Shown: piece after piece, positions 36,166-44,196 of the stretch
How the letters are laid out: the number at the start of each line of letters is the position of its first letter
Position numbering within the stretch: position 1 is the first letter of the stretch
Assembly: GCA_030645495.1 (NCBI GenBank)
Contig: JAUSLV010000002.1
Coordinates: 1-64,000, forward strand
Direction: 5' to 3'
Length of the DNA: 64,000 bases
Source of the DNA: Actinomycetota bacterium
GTDB lineage: Bacteria > Actinomycetota > Acidimicrobiia > Acidimicrobiales > Ilumatobacteraceae
The notes under the pieces: model-generated
The model's input: the letters and a program-made list of their open reading frames with translations, nothing else
The model's database searches: none
What the model was told of the DNA's origin: nothing
Position numbers and translations under genes: made by a program

Positions 36166-36336
36166 TCCACGGCCGCATCGGCGGGCGGGAGCATCTGGCT
36201 CAGGAGTCGTCGAGACCACAACCGACTGCACGACCCGCAGCCTGCGGAGACGGTGACCTGACCCCAACGGACACCCGACCGGAGCTGCCTGGTTACGCGT
36301 GCTGGGTGGGATGAGTAGAAGAAGCAGGGAATGTGA

Positions 36337-36356
36337 CGTGCATACCTAGCTGTTCT
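36337..36356. repeat. Degenerate copy of the array repeat core
   Basis: CCTAGCTGTTCTGG resembles CCTAACTGCCTGTTCTGG at 40977 with a short deletion. It lies just past the 3' end of the minus-strand PPOX gene, in an otherwise featureless 180-bp gap (36166-36345). Confidence 0.35.
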
Positions 36357-36825
36357 GGGGTTGGCTGCCTACCCATTCGCCGTGCGTCATCAGGGTCCGG
36401 CCAGCGATCTCGTTGCCCTCCCTCCACGCCTGGATCTGTACGGGCCGAAGTTCGAGCAGGCGATAGCCGTCGGCGGCGGACGTGGTGCTTGGGTTCCAGC
36501 CAGATTGCACGGCAAACGAGCGGAGCAGTTGAGGAGGCGCATCCGCGATCGAGTACGCGGCCAGCATTTCGGCGACGATCATGACAACGTCGCGGGTGCT
36601 GCCAACCGCAACCCGTGCCCGGTGCGACGCACCGAGGTTTCGTGCCGTTATGGAACGGGACTCGGTGACGAGCACAATGCGCCCCTCCGTCCATCCGATC
36701 GAGAGCGGCACCATGTGCGCTACCCCATCTGTCGACGCGGTTGCGACCCACGCGTCCGCCTCGGCGGCCTCCAGCTGAGCGATGGTGTCCGCTTTGCGCT
36801 TCTCGTAGGTGCGTGGCTCTGCCAT
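36346..36825 (-). CDS. Pyridoxamine 5'-phosphate oxidase-fold (PPOX) protein
   Basis: A 159-residue split-barrel flavin/F420-binding protein. It has AWVATASTDGVAHMVPLSI at the N-terminal strands, VLVTESRSITARNL, and a C-terminal LELRPVQIQAW. Family members bind FMN or F420 and reduce small substrates, and many are uncharacterised. The ATG at 36825 was chosen; a TTG lies 12 bp upstream. It is the first gene of the block that carries the ~60-bp repeats, but it is on the opposite strand. Confidence 0.8.
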   Translation of the reverse strand: MAEPRTYEKRKADTIAQLEAAEADAWVATASTDGVAHMVPLSIGWTEGRIVLVTESRSITARNLGASHRARVAVGSTRDVVMIVAEMLAAYSIADAPPQLLRSFAVQSGWNPSTTSAADGYRLLELRPVQIQAWREGNEIAGRTLMTHGEWVGSQPQNS

Positions 36826-37073
36826 CTGGTCAGTCAAGCACGCGGCCGAAGCACTCCCGAACAGAACTGCCAGTGAGAATGGGATCAGCCGGTTGGCATC
36901 CCGTTCGTCACTCGCGGGGCTGTCAGGCTGAAGGTCTTGTCGGGGTTCGACACGCCCCGTTCCGGAGGGCGACTCGAGTCGACCGGCTCACGTTGTTGGT
37001 CGAAGACGACGAAGACCAGTGGACGGTGGCGCAGTCATGGCCGCTGGCCACTTCGATACCGAACTGACCAGCT

Positions 37074-37132
37074 CCGAACCGCCGCTCTGCTTGCTGGATT
37101 ACGGCATCCACTTCGGGCATTAGGGTCGGTCG
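37074..37132 (+). repeat. Array repeat copy upstream of the SDR gene (promoter-bearing)
   Basis: It begins CCGAACCGCCGCTCTG and continues through TGGATT, a 17-bp spacer and GGGCATTAG, ending at the ATG at 37133. Most of it aligns with the copy at 44139-44196. The intergenic stretch before it (36826-37073) holds no recognisable gene, only a fragment AGAACTGCCAG near 36861. Confidence 0.6.
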
Positions 37133-37867
37133 ATGTCCAACATCGAGGAGGTGGTGGTGACGCGGATTGCATTGGTGACCGGCGTCGGCCGATCGATCGG
37201 TATCGCTGCCGCGGTGGCGGATGCTCTGCGCTCTGACGGCTGGCGCGTCGTAACCACTGGCTGGCAGGGGTACGACGAGCGGATGCCGTGGGGCGCTGAC
37301 GCCGTCCCACTGGCCGACATCGAGGCTGATCTTGCTGATACCGACGCACCCGCCGCGTTGTTCGGCCACTTCAATCGGACAGTCGGGACTATCTCGGCGC
37401 TGGTCTGTTGTCACTGCGAATCGGTCGATTCGACCCTCCTCGACACCACGGTCGAGAGCTTCGACAGGCACTTCGCCATCAACGCCCGAGCGACGTGGCT
37501 CTTGATCAAAGCGTTCGCTGAGCAGTTCACCGGCATCCCCGACCCGGGACACATCGTGGCCATCACAAGTGACCACACCGCGTTCAATCTTCCTTACGGG
37601 GCAAGCAAGGGCGCGATGGACCGCATCGTCCTCGCGGCAGCAGTGGAACTGGCTTCGCTTGGTATCACTGCCAACGTCGTCAACCCTGGAGCCACGGACA
37701 CCGGGTGGTTGGACAGGGAGACTGCAGATGTCGTGCGGGCCAAGAACCTCCAGTCCCGCGTCGGCACGCCTGCCGACTGCGCCAACCTGGTTCGCTTCCT
37801 ATGCTCAGCCCAGGGCCAGTGGATCAACGGCCAGGTGTTGTACTCCGATGGCGGGTTGAAGCCTTGA
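37133..37867 (+). CDS. Short-chain dehydrogenase/reductase (array gene)
   Basis: A 244-residue SDR. It has the modified nucleotide loop TGVGRSIGIA, NARATW, the catalytic Ser in AITSDHTA and Tyr/Lys in YGASK, then NPGATDTGW and a FabG-type end INGQVLYSDGG. All catalytic residues are present, so it should be an active NAD(P)-dependent reductase. It starts directly after a copy of the array repeat, which supplies its promoter. Codon usage is less GC-biased than in core genes. Confidence 0.85.
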   Translation: MSNIEEVVVTRIALVTGVGRSIGIAAAVADALRSDGWRVVTTGWQGYDERMPWGADAVPLADIEADLADTDAPAALFGHFNRTVGTISALVCCHCESVDSTLLDTTVESFDRHFAINARATWLLIKAFAEQFTGIPDPGHIVAITSDHTAFNLPYGASKGAMDRIVLAAAVELASLGITANVVNPGATDTGWLDRETADVVRAKNLQSRVGTPADCANLVRFLCSAQGQWINGQVLYSDGGLKP

Positions 37868-38085
37868 CCGAGTGGTCAAGCGTGGTCGAAGCGGCGAACA
37901 CCGACAGTACTCGGTGTCGGCGCGACGCTGGTGGAGGGAGCCGTGATCGTGCCGAACTGCCGCCAGGCGCTATCTGCTGTCCACCGTCGGAGAGCGCATC
38001 ACGACGGCGTCTAACCGGCGGGGTAGGTGGCGGCGTGAGCGGTCGAGAACGGGCATTGCCCCAAAGCATCGGGCCGGCGAAGGCG

Positions 38086-38766
38086 TCACGACTCGGCTCT
38101 GACTCCAGCTGCCTGCAGGTAGTCGCGGACTACGCGCCCGAGCGCGATCGCCTTCCAGCCCTCGCCCCCGCCCATCAATCCTCCGACAGTCTCCACAGCC
38201 CCGCCGTCCTCAAGGCGGCGAAGCGCTGCACGGGCGCGTGACCGCGTCCACCCAAAGCGCTCCGCCATCGTGATGTCAACGAAGTGCGAATCGTGGTCGG
38301 GTGAGTCGTCGAGCAAGTGCTGCAGAAGCACGACTCCGTCGGGAGTGATTGTGCCCAGCGCCTCAATGAGCTGACGACTCTCATCCCTCGGCGTGGTCCC
38401 CAAGACTCCGTCCCGCAGGGCGAGTGCGAGAGCATCGACGTGCGTATCCCACTCGGAGCGAGCCGCAGCATCGGCGGCCTGCAACACCAGCGGGACGAGC
38501 GATGGATCGGTAGTCAGCGCGTCGGCCGTGCCCTCGTCGCCCAGTGCCCGAAGAGTTGGCTGCAACACCCGGTTCCGACGTTCGTCGAGGAAGCGAGTGA
38601 TGATGTTTACGACATGAGGTGCGCCAGCACCGACGACCGCTCCCGCAACGGCACCGACGGGGCCACCAATTGACATGCCGACGAGGACGCCAGCGGTCGC
38701 CGAACTCGTATCCCTTCCGACCTTCGCCGCGGTCGAGAGTTCCGGTTCATCGCTCACGCAGGACAT
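38086..38766 (-). CDS. Hypothetical protein with a Gly-rich membrane segment and winged-helix-like C-terminus
   Basis: A 226-residue protein. A Gly/Ala/Val-rich hydrophobic stretch at about residues 27-52 could insert in membranes. A C-terminal segment with ITMAERFGWTRSRARAALRRL resembles a winged-helix DNA-binding motif. No family is recognised. The start is uncertain: ATG at 38766, or GTG at 38757, which has TACGAT 7 nt upstream and would be leaderless. It is one of few minus-strand genes in the block; the gap 37868-38085 shows nothing. Confidence 0.5.
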   Translation of the reverse strand: MSCVSDEPELSTAAKVGRDTSSATAGVLVGMSIGGPVGAVAGAVVGAGAPHVVNIITRFLDERRNRVLQPTLRALGDEGTADALTTDPSLVPLVLQAADAAARSEWDTHVDALALALRDGVLGTTPRDESRQLIEALGTITPDGVVLLQHLLDDSPDHDSHFVDITMAERFGWTRSRARAALRRLEDGGAVETVGGLMGGGEGWKAIALGRVVRDYLQAAGVRAES

Positions 38767-38847
38767 CGTAAGTGGTGAGTCACGAGTGTCGATCGCTCCT
38801 CGTGAGCTGCCGTCGCTGAGCAAACCGGTCGCATGCTGACTGGCCCC

Positions 38848-38887
38848 CACCGATCTGCCGATCTGTGCGTTCGTGAGTTGAGCCGGT
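38848..38887 (+). repeat. Array repeat copy (left half) upstream of the 38.9-kb gene
   Basis: CACCGATCTGCCGATCTG matches the left half of the array repeat, and GAGCCGGTG at the right end can pair with CACCG. The promoter half is diverged. Confidence 0.5.
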
Positions 38888-40141
38888 GTGCGACGATTCC
38901 ACGATGCCAACGATCCGCCGAACATGCTTGGGGCTCGGGCGATGACGAAGATCACCTCGAGCACGCCCGGGAGCCTTGAAGCGGACCACGGCGGGCTCTA
39001 CCTGTTATGCAAGGAGGCGATCGCAGCGCTGACGGGTATGCGTGATGCGCTGCGCGCCGTCGATGGCGCGACCGGATGGATGCAGCACTGGGACTTCGCC
39101 GACCGTGCCGGCTATCTCGGCGAGCACCTCCTGGCTGCAGTCGATCTTGCCGAGCGGGCGCTTTACCCGTCGAGCCTGAGCCTCGTACGGACGGCGATGG
39201 AACACCAGGTGATCGACGAACTATTGCTGCTCGCGTCTTTGTATGAGCAGGCCGTGGTCGGCACCTCCGACGACCGGCACGATGAACTCGTCTCGGGATG
39301 GCGTGCGGGGGAGGCCTGGGCGAGCAACGTCGTAGACGTCCGTCGCCGCGGCAAATCGACGGTGCTCGTGCGCCGAGGCCACGAAGTGCGGGACCCCGAC
39401 ACCGGCGCGGTCGTCGAGGTGTTGTCGAACTACTTCGCCGTGCTCGAACATCACAACGCAACGCTGGGCACGTCCGGAATCCAAGACGTCTTCCACGACG
39501 GCATTGGTGACGTCGAACAGATCAAGAAGTGGGCACGCGAAAACGACGCGCTCTATCGCGCCTATCTCCGATGGAGCGCCCTCGTAGCGAATCTCGCCCT
39601 CAACGATCTCGTTGACAGCCGACAGGAAGTTGCTCTCGGGGTCCACTATCGGTTCCTGAGCGCGTTCACTCATGCCACGGCGACGGGATACGACCTGATT
39701 GATCGCCACACCGCGCATCCCAGCTGGGCCCGTCATCGCCCGTCCCACCTCATCAGCGAGTTGGTACTGCTCTACGTTGCCAACATCGCGCACGACGAGC
39801 TGCGCGTATGGAAGAGATTCGTCGACGCACGACCCTCACTGATCACGCTTGCGAACCGCCCAGAGATCGATCGAGTCGTGGCAACGGCCGAGCAGCTCGC
39901 AGGGCACCTTTGGTACCGGTGCGGTCAGCCAACCGAATACGACCGGATGCGCGAAGGCAACCGGCGTGTATGGATCGCCTGGGACAAAGCGGGGCCGATC
40001 CCGCCGCCCGAGTGCCACTACTCAGCGATTCCGACGAACGAGGTCGGCTACTACAGCGACGTCATCGACAGACTCAAAGCACTCCACACCGGCACCGGGA
40101 CGGAGCTCACTACCGGATTCTTTGCGCCCCCTTTGTGGTGA
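38888..40141 (+). CDS. Large helical hypothetical protein (array gene)
   Basis: A 417-residue soluble protein, mainly alpha-helical, with segments such as AERALYPSSLSLVRTAMEH that recall the DUF5677-type helical domain of defence-linked proteins. No enzyme motif is visible. The GTG at 38888 abuts the repeat; ATGs at 38924 and 38942 are alternative starts. It is by far the longest gene of the array proper. Function unknown. Confidence 0.6.
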   Translation: MRRFHDANDPPNMLGARAMTKITSSTPGSLEADHGGLYLLCKEAIAALTGMRDALRAVDGATGWMQHWDFADRAGYLGEHLLAAVDLAERALYPSSLSLVRTAMEHQVIDELLLLASLYEQAVVGTSDDRHDELVSGWRAGEAWASNVVDVRRRGKSTVLVRRGHEVRDPDTGAVVEVLSNYFAVLEHHNATLGTSGIQDVFHDGIGDVEQIKKWARENDALYRAYLRWSALVANLALNDLVDSRQEVALGVHYRFLSAFTHATATGYDLIDRHTAHPSWARHRPSHLISELVLLYVANIAHDELRVWKRFVDARPSLITLANRPEIDRVVATAEQLAGHLWYRCGQPTEYDRMREGNRRVWIAWDKAGPIPPPECHYSAIPTNEVGYYSDVIDRLKALHTGTGTELTTGFFAPPLW

Positions 40142-40288
40142 CAAGCGGATCATTGCTCGGCGAAACCACGGGGCTCGGCGAACCACGGTTGGTCGCTGCA
40201 CCGAGCAGAACTGTAGATATTCCGGTGATCGAGTGAGGCTGGCGGGGTCCCTCGTCGAGGGTCTGCTTGTGGCTGATCGGAGATCGGG

Positions 40289-40981
40289 ATGTCGTCGTTG
40301 GAGGTCATGGTGGTTCTGGTCGTCGTGAGCCGAATGGGGTCGCGGGCTGTGCACGGCAGAAGCGTCTCTCCGGGAGGCGTCCTCGAGCGAAGACCGGCCC
40401 GGTTGCATGACGGTCCGAGCGCGATTCGCGGCTTCACGCTGTCTCCCTTTGAGCGCGCTGTGGTTGGCATCCACCAACACGACCGTGATGTCACCTTTCG
40501 AGCATCTGGAAATCAATGGGGTCTCGCCTTAGCGCTCTCGTTCGGCGCTGTGATCGCGACGATCGCTGTGACTGCCATGACCCGCGGATGGGTGTGGCTC
40601 GTCCCGTCAACTGTTGCGTCGTGCCTGGTGGCGTGGACAGCGTTGTTGGTCCGGGTGAAGGTCAGACTCACCGCCGAGGGGATCCGGGTGGAGGGACGAC
40701 TCGGCGCACCGGTCCTGTATCGGTGGGAACAGATCGACGACGCGCAGGTCGAGGTGCAGGAGAGCGGTGGCGTGTGGCTCCGTGATATGGAGCGCCCGGC
40801 AATCGCTCAGGGTGTGATCCACCTGACTGATGGTCGGTGGTTGAACCTGCCGGGGTTTCGATGCCCGATGTGGGGCGTCGACAAGACCGACGACCCGTTG
40901 AACAACACTGATCTCAAGATCGGCATCGTGGTTCGATACCGCGCGTTCTACATCGGTCCGTGGCCGACACCGCAGCCCTAA
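40289..40981 (+). CDS. Membrane protein with a PH-like domain (array gene)
   Basis: A 230-residue reading frame. Residues about 75-115 form two membrane helices, and the C-terminal 100 residues form a bacterial PH-like beta domain (VRLTAEGIRVEGRLG, LYRWEQIDDAQVEV). The first 45 residues look like non-coding sequence, so the true start may be an internal codon; the upstream gap 40142-40288 shows no certain repeat. Function unknown. Confidence 0.5.
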   Translation: MSSLEVMVVLVVVSRMGSRAVHGRSVSPGGVLERRPARLHDGPSAIRGFTLSPFERAVVGIHQHDRDVTFRASGNQWGLALALSFGAVIATIAVTAMTRGWVWLVPSTVASCLVAWTALLVRVKVRLTAEGIRVEGRLGAPVLYRWEQIDDAQVEVQESGGVWLRDMERPAIAQGVIHLTDGRWLNLPGFRCPMWGVDKTDDPLNNTDLKIGIVVRYRAFYIGPWPTPQP

Positions 40982-41032
40982 CTGCCTGTTCTGGCGCTGG
41001 ACACGGCGCTCGGGATCGGGCAATCTGGCGCG
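40976..41032 (+). repeat. Array repeat copy with leaderless promoter
   Basis: CCCTAACTGCCTGTTCTGG is followed by TGGACA (40998-41003), a 17-bp spacer, CAATCT (41021-41026) and 6 nt before a GTG at 41033. It overlaps the last codons of the preceding gene. Inner bases TGCC and GGCA can pair. Confidence 0.7.
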
Positions 41033-41062
41033 GTGATCTCAGACCGGTCGTGGGCGTAGCCG

Positions 41063-41392
41063 TTGGCGAGGCGCAGTTTCCTCAAATGGCTTGACGACGG
41101 CAATCAACGCTCAGCGGACTACCTGCGGGCGCATCCTGAGGCCGGGTTGAAGTGGAACCCATTCGCGAAAACTGATCGCCACAGGCAGTTGGGCGTGAAG
41201 ATTTCCGTCGCAATCGGGTTTGTCGGTTTCCTTTTCTGCTGGCTGGGCGGTCTTGTCGCTCTGGTTGTCGCAGCCCCCTTTCTCTGGAAGTTGGAGCATC
41301 ACTTCTTCTTCGGCCGCCAAACGGTCGAGTCCGCGCCGAGCGACCCAGATGCCGCTCGCGGCTCGGGCTCCGGGCCGGGCCTCGAGGGTTGA
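41063..41392 (+). CDS. Small membrane protein, probably with an interrupted 5' end (array gene)
   Basis: A 109-residue frame from a TTG, with a basic N-terminus (ARRSFLKWLDDG), one or two membrane helices at about residues 44-75, and a Ser/Gly/Pro-rich tail. The expected leaderless start is the GTG at 41033, which is in the same frame. A TAG at 41057-41059 separates it from the body after eight codons. Either the gene restarts at the TTG or it is disabled. No family recognised. Confidence 0.5.
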   Translation: MARRSFLKWLDDGNQRSADYLRAHPEAGLKWNPFAKTDRHRQLGVKISVAIGFVGFLFCWLGGLVALVVAAPFLWKLEHHFFFGRQTVESAPSDPDAARGSGSGPGLEG

Positions 41393-41399
41393 ACGCCGG

Positions 41400-41460
41400 T
41401 CACGCCAGATCTGCCGATCTGCTCGCTGACATGCGCCTCCCCATCTGGCATTCTGCGCTG
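41400..41460 (+). repeat. Array repeat copy with leaderless promoter
   Basis: It contains CAGATCTGCCGATCTG, a -35-like CTGACA, and CATTCT ending 6 nt before the ATG at 41461. One base is lost near the -35 relative to other copies. Confidence 0.65.
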
Positions 41461-41844
41461 ATGCCGAATGACCGCGACGGGCGCAGCCAGCTGCACAACG
41501 CAGCGATGCGTGGCGACCTCGAGGAAGTCCAGCGGCTCTTGGAGGTCGGTTCAGAGGTCGACGGCCAAGATCGGCGAGGCTTCACGCCGCTGCACTTTGC
41601 TGCCCAAGCGTCCCACGTCGCAGAGAAGCTTCTCGCCGCCGGCGCGTCGACGAACGTTCGAGACGCGTACGGCAACACCGCGCTATGGACAGCGACATTC
41701 AACTCGCGGGGTCACGGCGATCTCATCAACATGCTCCTGGCGCACGGGGCCGATCCCGATTCCCTCAACAACTCGGGAGCCTCGCCTCGCTCCCTTGCCG
41801 AGACGATCGGCAACTACGACGTCGCCCGCTTCTTCAAAGGCTGA
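41461..41844 (+). CDS. Ankyrin-repeat protein (array gene)
   Basis: A 127-residue protein made almost entirely of three ankyrin repeats: DGRSQLHNAAMRGDLEEVQ, GFTPLHFAAQAS and GNTALWTATFNSRGH, each followed by a LLEVGSEV-type helix end. Ankyrin repeats bind proteins; small single-domain forms like this occur as immunity or inhibitor proteins. The ATG is exactly 6 nt after the repeat's -10 box. A longer TTG-initiated frame through the repeat was rejected. Confidence 0.82.
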   Translation: MPNDRDGRSQLHNAAMRGDLEEVQRLLEVGSEVDGQDRRGFTPLHFAAQASHVAEKLLAAGASTNVRDAYGNTALWTATFNSRGHGDLINMLLAHGADPDSLNNSGASPRSLAETIGNYDVARFFKG

Positions 41845-41848
41845 GCAG

Positions 41849-41905
41849 CGCCGAGCTGCCGTTCTGGCGCTGGACAGCGGCCTCGTGATCAGGCAAGGTG
41901 CGCTC
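41849..41905 (+). repeat. Array repeat copy with leaderless promoter
   Basis: GCCGAGCTGCCGTTCTGG leads to TGGACA, a 17-bp spacer, CAAGGT and 6 nt to the GTG at 41906. CGAGC at the left pairs with GCTCG at the right end, and TGCC with GGCA. Confidence 0.65.
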
Positions 41906-42124
41906 GTGGCAGCGTTCCCAACTCGCAGCGAGGCTGCGGAAAACTTGAGGGACGCCTTTGCCGTTTTCAAACGCCCCTGGTACATCATCTTGGTGGCTCT
42001 CGCTGCCTCGCTGCTGCTCCTGTGCGCTGCCACCGGTAACGACCAAGCGCTGAGGGTGGTCGCGGCCGTCAGCTTCGTGATCCTCTTAACCGCGATGAGG
42101 ATGTTTGGCGCGAGTCGGCGCTGA
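41906..42124 (+). CDS. Small two-helix membrane protein (array gene)
   Basis: A 72-residue protein with a short polar N-terminus and two hydrophobic helices (about residues 24-42 and 50-66) separated by TGNDQALR, ending in a basic tail. The start follows the repeat promoter. No family recognised. Confidence 0.6.
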   Translation: MAAFPTRSEAAENLRDAFAVFKRPWYIILVALAASLLLLCAATGNDQALRVVAAVSFVILLTAMRMFGASRR

Positions 42125-42165
42125 AACTGACGGCAATCGTGCATACCCGCCGCTCTGGCGCTCCG
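42125..42165 (+). repeat. Partial array repeat joined to the toxin-antitoxin operator
   Basis: CCGCCGCTCTGGCGCT resembles the left half of the array repeat, but the promoter half is replaced by the long palindrome at 42168-42202. The toxin-antitoxin module thus brings its own promoter. Confidence 0.35.
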
Positions 42166-42167
42166 CT

Positions 42168-42202
42168 CCCCACACTGTAGCACCGCGTGCTACAGTGTGG
42201 GG
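42168..42202. promoter_or_regulatory. Perfect 16-bp inverted repeat, operator/promoter of toxin-antitoxin module
   Basis: CCCCACACTGTAGCAC, a 3-nt centre and the exact complement end directly at the ATG at 42203. TACAGT within the right arm is a -10 box 6 nt before the start. The antitoxin bound here would block its own leaderless promoter, the usual autoregulation of Phd-type modules. Confidence 0.75.
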
Positions 42203-42457
42203 ATGGCTCAGGCAATCACACAACGCGAGCTTCGCAACGACAGCGGTGAGATCATGCGCCGACTCGATCATGGAGAGACGTTCATCGTCACGCGAAATGG
42301 AACACCCGTCGGTGAGCTGACGCCGATGCGCCGGCACCGGTTCGTTTCCACCGATGCCGTAGTTGCGATGTTCCGCAATGCGCCGGCCATCGATGCCGAC
42401 AGCTTCCGCGCCGACCTCGACGCCATCGCTACACAGGATGCTGAGCCTCGTGCCTGA
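42203..42457 (+). CDS. Phd/YefM-type antitoxin
   Basis: An 84-residue antitoxin. The N-terminal DNA-binding part reads AITQRELRNDSGEIMRRL and GETFIVTRNGTPVGEL, typical Phd/YefM fold, and the C-terminal part would wrap the toxin. The gene overlaps the toxin gene. Autoregulation through the 16-bp inverted repeat at its start is likely. Confidence 0.9.
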   Translation: MAQAITQRELRNDSGEIMRRLDHGETFIVTRNGTPVGELTPMRRHRFVSTDAVVAMFRNAPAIDADSFRADLDAIATQDAEPRA

Positions 42458-42860
42458 CCAACGGCGACCGCGCGGTTTGCTCGATACGTCTGTCGTCATC
42501 GATCTCGAACGGCTCGACCCGGCGCACCTTCCCATCGAGTCGGCCGTCAGTGCCATCACGATGGCGGAACTGGCTGCCGGGCCACACGCCACCCAGGATT
42601 CCGACGAGAGGGCTCGTCGACAGGATCGCCTCCAGCGAGCGGAGGCCGTCTTCGATCCGCTGCCGTTCGATTCAGAGGCATCGCGAGCGTACGGTCGCAT
42701 CTATGCAGCTGTGCTTGGGGCGGGACGCAAAGCTCGTGGAGCACGCGCGGTTGACCTTCTCATTGCGGCGACAGCGTGCTCGGCCGGCCTCCCGCTCTAC
42801 ACACGTAATCCAGATGACTTCCACTCGCTCCACGACCTGATCGAGGTCGTCCCGGTCTAA
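42438..42860 (+). CDS. vapC: VapC-like PIN-domain toxin
   Basis: A 140-residue PIN nuclease from the ATG at 42438 (GTG at 42450 is an alternative). The acidic catalytic residues are visible: Asp in LLDTSVVIDLERL, Glu in TMAELAAG, Asp in AVDLLIAATA and Asp in YTRNPDDF. It probably cleaves a tRNA or rRNA until neutralised by the antitoxin. It overlaps the antitoxin gene by about 20 bp. The module is part of the repeat-separated gene series; toxin-antitoxin pairs are common stabilisers of such arrays. Confidence 0.9.
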   Translation: MLSLVPDQRRPRGLLDTSVVIDLERLDPAHLPIESAVSAITMAELAAGPHATQDSDERARRQDRLQRAEAVFDPLPFDSEASRAYGRIYAAVLGAGRKARGARAVDLLIAATACSAGLPLYTRNPDDFHSLHDLIEVVPV

Positions 42861-42871
42861 CCCCCTCGCCC

Positions 42872-42930
42872 GCACCGAGCTGCCGATCTGCTCGCTGGAC
42901 AACGGCCGCTTCTTCGGGCATTCTGCGCTG
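42872..42930 (+). repeat. Array repeat copy with leaderless promoter
   Basis: GCACCGAGCTGCCGATCTG leads to TGGACA, a 17-bp spacer, CATTCT and 6 nt to the GTG at 42931. TGCCGA can pair with TCGGGCA leaving one extra G, and CACC with GGTG at the end. Confidence 0.75.
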
Positions 42931-43680
42931 GTGGCGGGCGAACCTCACTTCCGACGTGCTAACCGACAAGTGAAGCGCGAATCGCCGCCTTGGATGACAG
43001 TCCTGCATCTCATCCGCACCCTCGTACCGCTCATGCTGCTCTACAGCGTGGCGTCTCCTCTCTGGGCAGAGACTGGGACGATCGGAGTCTCGATCGCGGG
43101 CGCGTCTGCCGCCGCGTTATTGGCGCTCACCTATCGTCGGCCCCGGATCGCACTCGACAGCGGCGACCTCATCGTCCACGTCTACTGGTCAGCCTTCACT
43201 CGCAGAATCCCGCTGGAACAGATCGAAGCGTTCGAACTCTGCGGCCAGTGCGAGTTGCCGCGATGCACGCCGAACGGGATGTACGCAGTGAGAGCCCGCC
43301 TATGCAATGGCTCCTTTGTCCAGATCGACGAGTCGGAGTCGCTGTTCCGAAGCCGTGCCGAACGGTGGCTGACATGGCTCCAGAGCGCAACCGGTAAGAC
43401 CGGCCAGCAATGGACAGTTCGACCAGTGAGGCATGTCCACCTGGACCGAGACGCACTCGCGGCGAATCCTCTGGAGTCGATCCGCACCGTTCACCGGGGA
43501 GTGATGCACGATCTGCTCGTGCGTGCGACGGTCGTCGAGGGCGGGTTCTCGGCTATCACGTCTCGGCTGGACGACGGAACCGTCGTGCGCAGCGGTCCAA
43601 GTCGACCAACCCTCGACCTGGCCATCGATGATGCTGTCGGCGAGATCCGCAGGCTGGCCGCACGCCCGGATGGTCAGTAG
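42931..43680 (+). CDS. Membrane protein of unknown function (array gene)
   Basis: A 249-residue protein with two membrane helices at about residues 27-65, a PH-like strand region (IALDSGDLIVHVYW, RIPLEQIEAFEL) and a polar C-terminal half. The layout resembles the protein at 40289-40981, so they may be distant relatives. The GTG follows the repeat promoter exactly. No known family assigned. Confidence 0.65.
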   Translation: MAGEPHFRRANRQVKRESPPWMTVLHLIRTLVPLMLLYSVASPLWAETGTIGVSIAGASAAALLALTYRRPRIALDSGDLIVHVYWSAFTRRIPLEQIEAFELCGQCELPRCTPNGMYAVRARLCNGSFVQIDESESLFRSRAERWLTWLQSATGKTGQQWTVRPVRHVHLDRDALAANPLESIRTVHRGVMHDLLVRATVVEGGFSAITSRLDDGTVVRSGPSRPTLDLAIDDAVGEIRRLAARPDGQ

Positions 43681-43691
43681 CGAGCTATCCC

Positions 43692-43751
43692 GCACACCTT
43701 GCCGATCTGGGCGCTGGACACGACGCTCGGGACCGGGCACTATTCGCTGCC
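43692..43751 (+). repeat. Array repeat copy with promoter
   Basis: CACACCTTGCCGATCTGGG leads to TGGACA, a 17-bp spacer, CACTAT and 8 nt to the ATG at 43752. TGCC pairs with GGCA. Confidence 0.7.
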
Positions 43752-44138
43752 ATGGCGGCCAAGGACTACAGCGAGTTGTTCTCGCGACTGGCAGGCCGCT
43801 CGCTGGTCCAGTTCTGCGTTGGTAGCGGTGTGCGGCTGGACTTGGAGGGATCGCCCCACTACGAGATCACGATCGAATCTCCGCTATCGATCGCCGCCGC
43901 CAATATCGAGCGCGCCGAGTCGACGAGTGTGGAGGTACTTGCTGTGCTGCGCGGCTTGCTGATGCAGCCCGTCCAGTCGGTGGTCGAGCATGGCGGACAA
44001 CTCAGCGTCGTGTTCGACTCGATGACGATCACCGTTCCACGTGATGACGGCTACGAGGCGTGGCAGATTCGGGCAGACGACGGAATGATGATCGTCTGCC
44101 TTCCTGGCGGGGAACTGGCTGTCTGGCTCCCCGAGTAG
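43752..44138 (+). CDS. DUF6188-like protein (array gene)
   Basis: A 128-residue protein. The C-terminal part GYEAWQIRADDGMMIVCLPG, followed by GELAVWLPE, matches the DUF6188 pattern as I recall it. The N-terminal half is beta-rich with VRLDLEGSPHYEITIE. DUF6188 proteins are small, cytoplasmic and frequent near polymorphic toxin or immunity genes; a role as immunity protein is possible. Starts from the repeat promoter. Confidence 0.65.
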   Translation: MAAKDYSELFSRLAGRSLVQFCVGSGVRLDLEGSPHYEITIESPLSIAAANIERAESTSVEVLAVLRGLLMQPVQSVVEHGGQLSVVFDSMTITVPRDDGYEAWQIRADDGMMIVCLPGGELAVWLPE

Positions 44139-44196
44139 CACCGATCTGCCGCTCTACTCGCTGGACAACGGCATCCGTTTCGGGCACTATGCGCCG
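44139..44196 (+). repeat. Array repeat copy with leaderless promoter
   Basis: CACCGATCTGCCGCTCTAC leads to TGGACA, a 17-bp spacer, CACTAT and 6 nt to the GTG at 44197. The first bases CACCG are the complement of the last, CGGTG, so the ends pair. Confidence 0.75.

Noticed and set aside
38767-38964. Longer start for the minus-strand hypothetical protein at 38086
   Set aside because: The extension would overlap the divergent gene at 38888 and an array repeat; the ATG at 38766 or GTG at 38757 fits better.
40150-40494. Minus-strand frame in the gap before the PH-like gene
   Set aside because: Composition is Arg/Ser/Pro/Thr-rich with no motif; it looks like a chance frame in non-coding DNA.
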